A stretch of 64,000 nucleotides of DNA, taken from positions 1-64,000 of the forward strand of contig SKCR01021389.1 of NCBI GenBank assembly GCA_019454045.1, written 5' to 3'. The notes beneath the pieces were generated by a model. It ran no database searches. It saw only the letters and a program-made list of their open reading frames with translations, and was not told where the DNA came from. This DNA is from Zanthoxylum bungeanum (lineage: Eukaryota; Streptophyta; Magnoliopsida; Sapindales; Rutaceae). This document shows positions 48,840 to 59,755 of the stretch, piece after piece (position 1 is the stretch's first letter; the number at the start of each line of letters is the position of its first letter). Both the position numbers and the translations under genes were made by a program.

Positions 48840-50852
48840 TGTTGGAGTTTCACGGTCCCAAGGATCGAATAATCAAGCATAAAACATGTATGAATACATC
48901 GAGAAAGTTGTGGAATACTTACATCGAGCGGTTGAGCGATGCGGGAGACAACAAAAAACTTTTTAAGCCCTTTGAGATGGCTCCAAGGCTCTCGACTTCA
49001 CTGGTTTTTGGTCTCCAAAAATCGGTCCAAGCTCCAAGCTTTTGGGTGGTTGTTCCATGCTCACGAAGTTAGTTCCCTATCACCTTTGTATGTACTCATT
49101 TGGTGTGCTAGCACTTAGTGATTTTGCCACAAAATCACCATGGCTTCACCTCTTTATTCTCGGCATTTCTGGACAGAAAATAGAAGAGAAACAGCCCTTG
49201 TGGGCGTGAGAGATGAAGAAGAGAGAGGGAGAGAGAGATGGAAAAATGTGTATTAGATAATTGTTTTCCAAAAACAATTAAACATATACCAATTATTTGA
49301 TTTTCAAAAAGTCAAACAAGTACAAGCTTTAAAAGCTTATCCATCTACCACCATCAATCAATCAAGTGACAACTTGTTACATCACTCAAAGTGACATGTG
49401 ATTTGACGCTTGATGTGACTAATGATTTGACGATTGATGTGACTTGCGTGCCGCACTCGAATTCGAAATGCGAATGCGCTCGCAAACACTCGCGGGCTCG
49501 GGTTCGCTAATTCCAAATTAACGAATTTTCCCTTGCGACGTAATTAAATGATTATGCCTAGCGAAATCACTATTCACGTCACTAACGAATTAATTCTAAA
49601 TTAACTCGTTCGCCCGAATTAAAATTTAATTTTAATTCCGCGTCGAAATCCAATTTCGTATAATATATCGAATATATTATTTTGTCGATTAATTCCAAAT
49701 TAATCGTTTTCTCTCTTTAAATGATATTTTATCCCAGATAAAATATCTCTGCAATTAATCCCAGATTAATTTTCTCTCTCATCTAATTAATCCCAGAATA
49801 ATAAAGTGCGAGTCATACGTCATCGGTGAATGTTCGGGAAGTGACCCATGAGATCCCCGGATATGTTGGCAGTAAATCCGGTCGTCGGACTATCCGGACA
49901 CGTAAGTACCTAGTACTACGTTTGTACCGATTTACAAGACATGGTTGGCTTCTAGCAAAGCGCCATGCCTACCCAATTCTCCAGAAATATCCTTACAGGA
50001 ATATGTCATCTATATCAGGCGTAGTATACGTAGTATTGCGTATCTCGATCCAGTATCGGATGTCACATGCTAGGCCTGGGGCTGGAATTGTGTCTGCCCC
50101 GTACGAAGCACATATCGAATGTCTGGTAACTAGTCTCTATAATCGGATAAACATGACCTTGTCATTTTATCCCGATGACTGCAGTACATAAGAGAACCAG
50201 TTCCGTATCCTACGTGACCATCATCTCCACTATGACTGGAGTGATACTTCCGTCTTGACATCACACCCAACACACTACGATTCTCAATATACCCAGCAGA
50301 GGCGTACACATAACCTGTTAAAGCCCTGGACGACCTAAAACCAAAGTATATTGATTGTCGCAAGTATTAGCGGTGCAAGTCTCAGGTTAAGACCAAATAC
50401 ACCTACCCTGATTTCGGACTTCCATAGACACATAGTCATACTACCAATGGAATTCTGAGGGGTCTATCCAGAGCGAAGCTGTTTCCCGTACCATCGGTAA
50501 AACACAACCTCCTACTACACTTGCATGAGTATCCTATACCCAAATATATGAGAACTATACCGTTATGCCCTCACAACGCGCACAAGTGTAATACTAGTCT
50601 TTTACGCATTATCGATGTCCAATCTCGATAATACTCTAACTAGGGATATTTAATGATTAAACCTTCGTGGATTGATACTGTCTCATATAATCTCAATCCA
50701 GGTACTAATCATAAGGACCTCCTATCATTTATACATCTTGGTGATCTAATCACAAATGATAAAAGAGCAATTTCCTTTGTCACATAGTTAATTTGTACAA
50801 CAACACCATGATCTGTATAAATAGTGACGCTATGGGTCATAACTGTCCAACA
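48840..50852 (-). mobile_element. 5' LTR of element V
   Basis: 2013 bp, nearly identical to 40889-42902 (differences scattered, one base difference in length). Confidence 0.93.
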
Positions 50853-50857
50853 AGGCA

Positions 50858-51045
50858 ACACTAAAAAACTTGTAATAATAATAATAATTATTAGGAGTTG
50901 GCGACCTAAAAACACATGTAATAATAAAAATAATTATTAATTACTATTATATATTATTATTAATTAGCGTCGCCTATGGAGTTGGCGACGCTAAAATGTA
51001 TACGTTTAACGTCGCCAGATGCATAAGCGACGCTAAAAAGCCTGC

Positions 51046-51078
<33 letters not shown>

Positions 51079-51632
51079 ATTAATTAATTACTGATATTTA
51101 AGTGAATTATACGCGTGCACACATATATATTATTCTTTACATCTTATTATAATAAACATATCATATGCTACACCTTAAACTCTTGAGGTCAAGGGTTCAA
51201 GTCACACCAATTGTAATAATTTGTAAAATTATAAATATGGATTATGTGGGCCCACCGTTGGGTGATATTAGGGTTTAGGTGTGGGGTCCACCCATGGTTG
51301 GTTAGGTGAGGTCAATGGTGGATCTCATAATATATTTTCTAAGATGTAATTTTCGTTTTAGTGATTTAGCATTGCCTAAACTTATTCGACGTTAAATGTA
51401 ATTATTAAAGATTTTTAAATAACTTAATATATTAAGCGTTGGGGAGTTGGTGATACTAAATGTCAACTTTTAGCATCGACATTTCTGTTGTCGACACTAA
51501 AGCATTTCTGCGACCAACTTTTAACATCTATTTTTTGCGTCGCCATGTCTCGACATCAAAACATTTAATGTTGATATTTTATTCTTTCAGCGTCGACCAT
51601 TGACGACGCTAAAAACCCATTTTCCTATAGTG
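50858..51632. repeat. Right part of the CACTA element with subterminal repeats
   Basis: GGCGACGCTAAA, AGCGTCGCC, CGTCGCCAG and GCGACGCTAAAA recur between 50890 and 51610 in both orientations, with AATAAT and TTATTATTA runs. No transposase frame. Confidence 0.8.
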
Positions 51633-51637
51633 TATCT

Positions 51638-51883
51638 CACTACAAGATAATAAATATTTCACTATAGGAAAAAAATATTTTTATTTTTAATGTTTATGTT
51701 CACGATTATGTGCACATATCATTTTTAATTTAATTATCATAGGCTTTTTATTTTAATAAAAAATAACAAAAAAGATATATATACAATAAGTTAAATAAAA
51801 AATTACACAATATCACTAAAGACAAAAATATAAATTTTTTCCTATAGTGAAATTGTTTTGTTTTGTTTTGTTTTTTTGTAGTG
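51638..51883. mobile_element. MITE-like element with two nested inverted repeats
   Basis: Outer ends CACTACAAGA (51638) and TTTTTGTAGTG (to 51883); inner ends CACTATAGGAAAAAAATAT (51660) and ATTTTTTCCTATAGTG (to 51849). Both pairs look like CACTA terminal repeats. No clean 3-bp target duplication is visible. It lies five bases from the end of the larger CACTA element. Confidence 0.6.
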
Positions 51884-52418
51884 AAATATTTCAAAAATGA
51901 TAGGTACATAAAAATTATAAGAAAAGCATTCAAAAACAAGAAAAATTTGTTGGAAAATCAAGAAAAAATATGGATTTTTTGTTAGTTTGAAACACAATTT
52001 TAAGTGGAACTCATTTATGAGAATGAATGGATCATGAGTTTTTCGAGTTCTCCTCCGTGAGTTCATCAAAATGATATATCGATACACTTAAATTAATACT
52101 CAGGTAAATGAGATTTTATCCCACAAAATCCTCCAATTAAAAAGGAAAATTAAAGGAGATTATACTTATCCCATATCTAAGAAATAACTAAGCCTATAAG
52201 AGTTTATATACAATTGCTTGATTGTAGAGTGGTAAGAAGATTTGGATACAGACTCTCTCTACACATGCGCCTGCAAGAGGTGTAAATCACAGCCTGATTC
52301 AGAATTGATTCGCCATAAACCAATGTGCACCTGCACGTCATGCGTACACAGATATGGCTCAAATCGAACTAGGCTCAAATTAGCCATAGTTTTTCTAATT
52401 TTCTTTAATTTTTTTTTT
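51884..52418. other. AT-rich stretch, possible old copia LTR
   Basis: Contains GAGATTTTATCCCACAAAATC and TATAAGAGTTTATATAC, style of a copia LTR promoter, and would continue at 58139 once element VI is removed. It may be the left part of the 5' LTR of element VII. The frame 52242-52457 with CxCxxC pairs is unsupported. Confidence 0.3.
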
Positions 52419-52423
52419 ACTTA

Positions 52424-53156
52424 TGTTGATGGTGTTTTCAGGCACTATAACATTTAAGACAGCACGACGAGGATAGAAGAGTAATTCCCTGACTGGTTGA
52501 GATCATCAAAGCCGACCCGACCACAACATGTGAAGACCGACCACTTTGGTTCGGATAACCGAGCACTATAAGGTCGGCAAAAACACTCTCAGCATAAAAG
52601 ACTGTCATGACCGACCTCATGAAGACCGACCAGACGACGAGACGCGTTCAAGATGACGACACCATATTCTTGTGGATAAGATAAACAGTATCCTACTATC
52701 ACAAGGAGACAGAATCAGAATCCGAAAAGGAATAAAGAATCAGACTAGGAATCCTTGCAAGAAGAGAAGATTAAGTTCAAATAGGATTTCTTATGCAAAT
52801 AGGAGTCTGATTTCTGTATTATTATAAATAGGAGGTTAGAGTATGTGTAAAGGACAGGACAAAAAATCATCAAAAAATTAGTGATCTGAATCTTCAAGCT
52901 CTGACTTGTAGAAAACAAAAAGAGACCCGAAAAGAGTGTTTTAAGTAATAAAAGTATCATCTTGTTTGTGTCCGTGGACGTAGGTCGGATCCAAATCCAC
53001 CGAACCACGTTAAATCTCCTTGTTGATTGGTGTGTTTATCTGTTTTTTGCTAAGTTTGCCTTTGGTCCCCCATAACCAAACAAATTCACTATTGAAGGAG
53101 GATTAGTCTTCGGGAGTGATATTCCCATATTGCCCCTGAGACCAAAATCAGCCGTC
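52424..53156 (+). mobile_element. 5' LTR of element VI
   Basis: Starts TGTTGATGGTG. The end reads CAGCCGTC followed by TGTGGGGAACTC, lacking the final AACA found in the 3' LTR. TATA box TATAAATAGG at 52823. Confidence 0.85.
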
Positions 53157-53196
53157 TGTGGGGAACTCAACAAAAAGCAAATCGCGTTGTGAGACA

Positions 53197-54200
53197 ATGG
53201 CGGAAGACAGAAACCACCAACCATCAGGGAGCTCGGCTGAAGGCTGGATGGAAAAGATTGAGGAGAACCTTAGGAAAGAAAGGGAGGAAAGCCAAACTCT
53301 GCTAAAAACCATAGTAGACCGGTTGGAAAGGATAGAAGGAGCACACAATGGAAAATTCGAGGCCGGGACTAGCCGACGAAGGAACGACATAACAGAAGGA
53401 AAAAGAATTGTCGATATAAGTGAGGACGACAGACCCCGGAGGAGGGATCCTTACAGGGTAAGATCTGTAGTGGTTCAGGAAGATTCCCAAACCGAGGACA
53501 CATGGGAGGAAGAAAGTGACAAATCGTCACCAGACCTCTCCTATGATAGCCCTCGCAACACCCGGCGAAAGGAGAAAGAATATGACGAAGAAGTACGAGA
53601 AGATACCGGCCACGAGAAGCACCACCCCCGGGATAATAGAAAGAAAGGAGACCGCAGGAGGCGGAATGGAACCAAAGATAGCAGCATGAAATCTTGGTTA
53701 CGGGAGGAGCTGGTCAAATGGGGAGTATGCCCCAATGCAGACAGAGGGGATGCTCAGGACGGCAAGATGAGTCCCCCCTCACAGAAGAAATAAAGTCAGA
53801 GAAATTCCCAAAAAGATTCAGCATGCCGACCATAACACCATACAAGGGCCATACCGATCCCAAAACCCACATTGAAGGTTTCGTCCTACTAATGGAGGTG
53901 CAAGGGGTAACATGGGACGCCATCTGCAAAGTGTTCCCCCTAACTCTATCCGGACCGGCCATTCTATGGTATAGAAGCCTAGCCCCAAGGAGCATCAGCA
54001 GCTTCGCACAACTGAGAAAGTCATTCATACGACACTTCAAGGGGGCTTGTGTCCCCAGAAAGACAATGAGAGAACTAAGGCTTATGAAACAAGGAGACGA
54101 CGAACCTTTGAAGATATTTATTGAAAGATACCATAATATGGTACTCGAAGTCGGAGGGTATGAATCCCCCGAGGCCCTGGAAAGCTTGAAGGAGCCTTGA
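53197..54200 (+). pseudogene. gag of gypsy element VI (frameshifted)
   Basis: Start Met at 53197 (MAEDRNHQPSGSS); earlier codons of the open frame lie at the primer site. The first 190 residues are charged, with a coiled coil (WMEKIEENLRKEREESQ) and Arg/Asp-rich linker. Near 53765 the reading shifts by one frame and continues FPKRFSMPTITPYKGHTDP, then FPLTLSGPAILWYRSL and FAQLRKSFIRHF, the core of the retrotransposon gag (capsid) family. The frame stops at 54200; a further shifted stretch to about 54430 (YASALEVAQKFVLLE, LREQVEDLVKEGYL) gives the gag end. It would form the virus-like particle; the shift and stop make this copy non-functional. Confidence 0.9.
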
Positions 54201-54582
54201 AAGTCGGGAGGCTATGGACCCACCTAAGGATCCAGGACACCCGGACTACGCATCCGCCCTAGAGGTGGCCCAAAAATTCGTTCTATTAGAAAACGATGAG
54301 AAAATATCCCGAAGAGGGAACACCATCAGAGAAAGGACCACAACGTAAGGGGACATGCCACGAATGGGTGCAGAGACCTGCGGGAGCAGGTGGAAGACTT
54401 GGTGAAAGAAGGCTATCTCAGTGTGTACATAGACCATTCGGTTTTTGAGGTCGACCAAGTTGATAGCGGAAGTCATCCGGTCGGATGCGTGGAATGCTGA
54501 GATGCAGAGAGGATGTATTAAGAAGAGCCTTGCTTGTAATGACCCTCGTAGAGTTGCAAGAAAGGCAACAGATCCCCAAAAA

Positions 54583-54835
54583 GGTCTGCTCTTGTATCGC
54601 CGAGACCGATTTTTCTTTCCGGCTCGGGTCTGCTCTTGTACCGCCGAGACCGATGTTTCTTTCCGGCTCAAGTCTGCTCTTGTACCGCCGAGACCGATGT
54701 TTCTTTCCGGCTCGGGTCTGCTCTTGTACCGCCGAGACCGATGTTTCTTTCCGGCTCGGGTCTGCTCTTGTACCGCCGAGATCGATGTTTGTTTCGGCTC
54801 GGGGCTGGATTTCGTTCCGCCGAGGCCACTTGATT
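54583..54835 (+). repeat. 44-bp tandem array in element VI
   Basis: Five head-to-tail units with CTGCTCTTGTACCGCCGAGA and CTTTCCGGCTCGGG. The first and last are the most altered. Because 44 is not divisible by three, a frame through it cycles through all three readings. GC-rich. Confidence 0.95.
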
Positions 54836-54837
54836 AT

Positions 54838-55098
54838 TCAGCTCGTGGTCGGGTTACGTCCCACCGAGTCATGCTCATTGGTCTGGGGACGAGACATTCC
54901 CCCAGAGCCAAGTACCTCTTTCAGATCGGGGTCGGGTTACGTCCCACCGAGTCATGCTCATTGGTCTGGGGACGGGACATTCCCCCAGAGCCAAGTACCT
55001 CTTTCAGCTCGGGGTCGGGTTACGTCCCACCGAGTCATGCTTATTGGCCTGGGGACGAAACATTCCCCCAGAGCCAAGTATCTCTCTTAGCTCGGGGT
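54838..55098 (+). repeat. 83-bp tandem array in element VI
   Basis: Three units with GTCGGGTTACGTCCCACCGA and ACATTCCCCCAGAGCCAAGT (starts near 54839, 54922 and 55005). Related units recur at 55850-56110. Confidence 0.93.
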
Positions 55099-55119
55099 CC
55101 TCAGGGGCATACTCGATGC

Positions 55120-55540
55120 ATAGGATCCGTGAGAAGCATAGCACAGGGAAGGATGATACCCCCGTGGCGATTGCTTACTCCAGTGTTACCGAACATAAGG
55201 AGGAACATGCCCTTAATGTGTCGAACACTCTTCTGATTCTCACCTACCCGATGTAATGGATCCGTGGGAAAGCATAGCACGGGGGGTGATGACCCCGTGA
55301 CGATTGCTATCTCCAGTGATACCGGACCTAAGGAGGAATATGCCCTTAGTATCCCGGACACTCTTTGATCCATTCATCATCCGGATCTGTGAGAGACACA
55401 GCACGGGAATGCGTTATGCCCCTGTGGCGTGTGCCTGCTCCAGCGTGGTAAGGAGGAGCCCTCATACAATACACAGGCTTCCCAGTGAACCCACGTGTAG
55501 AGGATGTGCCCTTACCATTCAAACGCTCATCTGATCCGAA
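55120..55540 (+). repeat. Imperfect 125-135-bp repeats in element VI
   Basis: Three diverged copies beginning GGATC(C/T)GTGAGA or GTGGGA with AGCA(T)AGCAC(A/G)GG, starting near 55126, 55258 and 55384; each later has a GGAGGA(A/G) and ATGCCCTTA(A/G/C) stretch. Confidence 0.8.
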
Positions 55541-55849
55541 TCCTGGTTCGCCGGGACACTGAATTGAAAGATTCAGAATTATGTTTTGGAGACCTCGGGC
55601 AGGACGCTGTTTTGAGACATCCACGCTGTTATTTTTTTTTAAAAGACGTTTTTTATTCTGGGATAGGTGCTAAGTCACCCCCGCCTTTTATTTTCCAGAG
55701 ACTTGTTTTCGTTTTCCACCGGTCTGGTAGGGGGACGCCCGCGCCAGATTCGGTAAGGCTTCGAAGGTTGATTCATTTCCCTTCTGCGGAAATACCAGGG
55801 GTTAGTCGGCTCGGGGCCGGATTTCGTTCCGCCGAGGCCACTTGGTTAT

Positions 55850-56115
55850 TCAGTTCGGGGTCGGGTTACGTCCCACCGAGTCAAGCTCCTTTAAAGTATG
55901 GGGAGGTAACATTCCCCCAGAACCCAAGTCTTTCACTCAGCTCGGGGTCGGGGTACGTCCCACCGAGTCAGCTATTTGGACTGGGGACGTAACATTCCCC
56001 CGGGTCCAAGTGTCTTTCTCAGCTCGGGGTCGGGTTACGTCCCACCGAGTCAAACTCCTTTAGGTTTGGGGAGGTAACATTCCCCCAGAATCTAAGTCCA
56101 TTACTCATCTCGGGG
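55850..56115 (+). repeat. Second block of about 85-bp units in element VI
   Basis: Three units with CGGGGTCGGG(T/G)TACGTCCCA and ACATTCCCCC(A/G)G, similar to the array at 54838 but separated from it by 750 bp of other repeats. Confidence 0.9.
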
Positions 56116-56311
56116 TCAGGTTATACCCCTCTGGTTCATGATGACCCCTGAAGGGTCTCGAAATTGTTCGGACAACAGGAAAAGAAAAAAGGAGAGAAAT
56201 AAAAAAGAGACACGAAATAAACATAAATATATATGTGTATGACAAAATACAAATTGTAATGTTATTAAAAAAGTTAAAGTGTACACAGGGCCCCGGTCGG
56301 GTTACCCTTTC

Positions 56312-56632
56312 TCATTCAGCCCGCACAGGGGCAGGAATTTCTTCCGCAACTGGCTCAGATATCGGGAGGACCGGCTCGATCTCAGGAGGAGGAACAACTA
56401 CTTCATCCTCGGCAACATGGGAGACTTCTACTTCAGGGACATGAGGAGGGATCTCAAGGCAGTCCTCACCGGGGGCTGGAACATCAGGCCGTCCTTCTTG
56501 AGAAGCCCCAGAAACCGGGACGACTGAAATCGGGTCGGGATCCATCAGCTCCTCAGCAGGGGGAGTTGAGATTCTAGCAGGCTTTTCAGGGGAGGAACCG
56601 CTGTCAGACATCCCTAACACCCAGAAAAACAA
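56312..56632 (-). CDS. Antisense ORF of element VI (aORF-like)
   Basis: Reverse frame of 106 codons; the likely start is the inner Met at 56611 (MSDSGSSPEKPARIS). It is rich in Pro, Glu and Val (VPEVEVSHVAEDEVVVPPPE), acidic and without any known domain or membrane segment. Gypsy elements of the Tat group are known to carry additional antisense ORFs between pol and the 3' LTR, and position and direction agree with that. No function is known for such short acidic products. It may be only the first exon or a chance reading of a G/A-rich strand. Confidence 0.45.
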   Translation of the reverse strand: MFFWVLGMSDSGSSPEKPARISTPPAEELMDPDPISVVPVSGASQEGRPDVPAPGEDCLEIPPHVPEVEVSHVAEDEVVVPPPEIEPVLPISEPVAEEIPAPVRAE

Positions 56633-57386
56633 AGAAGGAAGGGGAAGTCAGACTATGGCTAAAAGAAACTACTCACGGTCTCCATGTTAGCTAAACATGT
56701 GGTCTCTAAGGTGCCCTAAAGCGGAACCCAGCAAACCATAAATCTTTTCCTAGCAAACACAGACTCGTAAAACACAAAAAAAAAAGAGAAGAGACCGTTC
56801 AGAGGACTTACTTGTTCTTCTCGGAAAGAGCAGGAGGTTGTGCAGTACGGTTATACCCGTTCCTTATGTTCACAGCAAAGAAAAAGAAAAAGCCCACGGT
56901 TGAACTGCGAGAGCTCGGAGTTGGACGAATCACGGAGATGTTTTCAGAAAAGAAAGAAGAAATTGCCGAAAAAGATGGAACAGTTAAAACCTCGCCTTCT
57001 TATAGTCATGACAAAGACACTCGTGACCGTTGGATCTGAAGGAAAAACCCGGATGAACGCCAGGTGTCAACTGCAAAAGAGGTCTCTCAAGTTTGAAACA
57101 GACGGCTGAGATCAGCCCACTATGAAGACGCCTGTACACGGTCGATTCACCCCCTTTTTGGCGGGAACCCGGCAGATGTTTGACAAATGTCGAACTTAGA
57201 AAAAACCCTAAAATTGATTTGACAGGCATTTAAACGGACGTGACTGTTGTGTGTCTCAAGACAAAGCGCTTGAAAAGAGGCAACAAAGCATTTCTCAACC
57301 CCGGACCGACCTCCAACAGAGCAAATCAGAAACACCTTCTCTATATAGTTCACGGCACCAACTTGCACGCTTGTTGGAACCGAGAA
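56633..57386. other. 3' untranslated part of element VI, no gene seen
   Basis: Between antisense ORF and polypurine tract. Short frames only, none with motifs. Confidence 0.55.
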
Positions 57387-57398
57387 CTAGGGGACAGA
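57387..57398 (+). promoter_or_regulatory. Polypurine tract of element VI
   Basis: CTAGGGGACAGA directly before the 3' LTR start TGTTGATGG. Confidence 0.7.
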
Positions 57399-58133
57399 TG
57401 TTGATGGTGTTTTCAGGCACTATAACATTTAAGACAGCACGACGAGGACAGAAGAGTAATTCCCTGACTGGTTGAGATCATCAAAGCCGACCCGACCACA
57501 ACATGTGAAGGCCGACCACTTTGGTTCGGATAACCGAGCACTATAAGGTCGGCAGAAACACTCTCAGCATAAAAGACTGTCATGACCGACCTCATGAAGA
57601 CCGACCAGACGACGAGACGCGTTCAAGATGACGACACCCTATTCTTGTGGATAAGATAAACAGTATCCTACTATCACAAGGAGACAGAATCAGAATCCGA
57701 AAAGGAATAAAGAATCAGACTAGGAATCCTTGCAAGAAGAGAAGATTAAGTTCAAATAGGATTTCTTATGCAAATAGGAGTCTGATTTCTGTATTATTAT
57801 AAATAGGAGGTTAGAGTATGTGTAAAGGACATGACAAAATATCAGCAAAAAATTAGTGATCTGAATCTTCAAGCTCTGACTTGTAGAAAACAAAAAGAGA
57901 CCCGAAAAGAGTGTTTAAGTAATAAAAGTATCATCTTGTTTGTGTCCGTGGACGTAGGTCGGATCCAAATCCACCGAACCACGTTAAATCTCCTTGTTGA
58001 TTGGTGTGTTTATCTGTTTTTTGCTAAGTTTGCCTTTGTCCCCCATAACCAAACAAATTCACTATTGAAGGAGGATTAGTCTTCGGGAGTGATATTCCCA
58101 TATTGCCCCTGAGACCAAAATCACCCGTCAACA
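57399..58133 (+). mobile_element. 3' LTR of element VI
   Basis: 735 bp, TGTTGATGG to CCCGTCAACA; TATA box TATAAATAGG at 57798. Followed by the ACTTA duplication. Confidence 0.93.
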
Positions 58134-58138
58134 ACTTA

Positions 58139-58662
58139 TTTTTCTTCCACTGTAATAATAGCTAGCAGCCTATGATGTGTCAAGATTTCTTTATTGAATA
58201 CAAGATTTAATAGAGAATTAATCTACCTTCTGTTATAAAATTGGGAGAGGCTTCTTATTGTTTTATAAAACATAACACACAACAGCAAAATAAAAACCAC
58301 TTTCAATTTATGTCAAAACTGTAATAAATTTGTCTAGCCATAATATTTTTCGTCCAAAACTGAGAGTTTTGCTTCGATTCAATTTCTATGCACATCAAGT
58401 TTTCTTATGTAATTTAGTAGTTCTCCAAAGTTACCAGTTTTGTTTTATCCTGGGAAACATATGCTAGTTTAGATCCAAAGCATACCATAGGCGGTGAATA
58501 TATTTTAAGGAGATTGTGATACACAAAACTTGTTATTTACATATTGTAATTTCTTTTGTTTCAACCATTTGTAATTTTATTTCCTACTCATTGTAATTTT
58601 TTACTATTTGTTATTGCTAACTAAATTTCAGTGTTGTATCAATCTTAACAAAGAGTCTTTGC
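58139..58662 (+). other. Leader/LTR region of copia element VII
   Basis: AT-rich, with repeated TTTGTAATTTTA-type words and no frame with motifs. By position it should be the LTR end and leader of the decayed copia whose gag begins at 58663, but I could not place the LTR border or a primer site. Confidence 0.35.
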
Positions 58663-59755
58663 AATGATAAGTGTTAGCAATCAACAAACTGGTCCTGTTG
58701 AGACAGTGGCTCATTCTGTTCTGGTTTAAAAATCCATTATGGTGCATGTTCCAACTGCTGAGAAACCTGTAAAAATTCAATGGACAAAAATTTCAACCAT
58801 TGGCAGTAAAAGATGTTTTTCTACTTGACTATGTTAGACCTTGTTAGGTTTATGACCTAACAACCTTCTATGGCTAAAGATGGTGAAAGTGATGTTTCAG
58901 TGATCAGTGCGATCGACGCTTGGAATCATTCTGATTTCTTGTGTAGGAATTACATAATGAATTACTTAAGTGATTCCCTTTATGACGTGTATTTAGATAA
59001 GAAAACAACTAAAGAATTGTGGGTGATTTTAGACCGAAAATACAAAACTCGGGATGCAGGCACTAAGAAATTTATGGTGGGCCGTTTCCAATAGTGGATA
59101 CTAAAACTGTTATGAGCCAAGTTCAAGAATTTCAGATGATATTGACTTAAATTATTAGTGAAAATATGATTATGAGTGAATCATTTCAGGTGGTTGTGAT
59201 AATTGAGAAATTGCCTCTGACATTGAGAGAATCTAAAATTTATCTTAAGTACAAAGCAAAGGAAATGAACCTTGAGCAATTAATTTTGAAACTGCGTATT
59301 GAGAAAGAAAACATATAATTAGAGATGAAATAGTCACTTCCGAGGCTAAAGCCAATATTTTGGAATATGGTCAATATTATAAGAGGAAAAGACCAAGAAA
59401 TGACCAAAGCTAGGTCCAAAGGGAGGTGCCTCGAAGAAGCAAGCAAAATTCCAAGAGAAATACTTCAATTATGACAAAGTGGGACATAATTCATCGGATT
59501 GTAGATTATTGAAGAAGAAACGAGAACAAGAAACTAACATGGTGAAAAAACTCACCCAAGAGGTTTTTGACATAGATCTATGTGCTATAGTATCAGAAGT
59601 AAACTTAATGGGTTCAAATCCGAGAGAATGGTGGATTGATACCCAACATTTCTTTCAAACCTGCTGAAAATATAAGAAATTTTTTTGAAATTCAGCTACT
59701 TATGAGATTTAAGGTCAAGGAAATTTGATTTTGAAGATGACATTTGGAAAGGAGT
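58663..59755 (+). pseudogene. gag and protease start of copia element VII
   Basis: Starts MISVSNQQTGPVETVAHS, then TAEKPVKI. The frame at 58870-59094 holds SDFLCRNYIMNYLSDSLYD, TTKELWVILDRKYKTRDAG and KKFMVG, the copia gag (UBN2-type) block. After stops, QEYFNYDKVGHNSSDC-like text at 59455-59505 is a zinc knuckle in which the first two cysteines are lost (FNY), and EWWIDT opens the protease with a damaged active site. Interrupted at about 59756 by element VIII. No functional product. Confidence 0.82.

Larger units (their letters stand above)
40889..50852 (-). mobile_element. Long-LTR copia element V (reverse)
   Basis: 9964 bp with 2-kb LTRs at both ends and flanks AGGCG (40884-40888) and AGGCA (50853-50857), a target duplication with one change. 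The primer site at 48823-48838 and pol remains show reverse orientation. The LTRs are almost identical, while the interior contains only broken pol fragments. It lies inside the CACTA element. Confidence 0.92.
40701..51632. mobile_element. Non-autonomous CACTA DNA transposon, split by element V
   Basis: Left end CACTATAAGAAAAAATG and right end CATTTTCCTATAGTG are inverted repeats, flanked by the 3-bp target duplication TAT on both sides (40698-40700 and 51633-51635), as expected for CACTA elements. The subterminal regions repeat TTTAGCGTCGCC and its reverse GGCGACGCTAAA many times. Without element V it is about 0.96 kb and has no transposase frame. Confidence 0.88.
52424..58133 (+). mobile_element. 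gag-only gypsy element VI
   Basis: 5710 bp, LTRs of about 733 and 735 bp, perfect target duplication ACTTA (52419-52423 and 58134-58138). Contains gag but no protease, RT, RNase H or integrase, so it fits the TR-GAG type of non-autonomous element. Between gag and 3' LTR are several tandem arrays and an antisense ORF. I count about 8 substitutions and 2 single-base indels between LTRs. Confidence 0.93.

Noticed and set aside
51180..51215. B-box-like GGTTCAAGTC suggesting another SINE or tRNA
   Set aside because: No matching A box at the right distance, no A-tail and no target duplication.
52242..52457. Small ORF with two CxCxxC clusters
   Set aside because: No homologous family recognised, no context, and it runs into the LTR of element VI.
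54445..55256. Several long Arg/Cys/Phe-rich ORFs
   Set aside because: They arise from stop-free GC-rich tandem repeats; not counted as genes.
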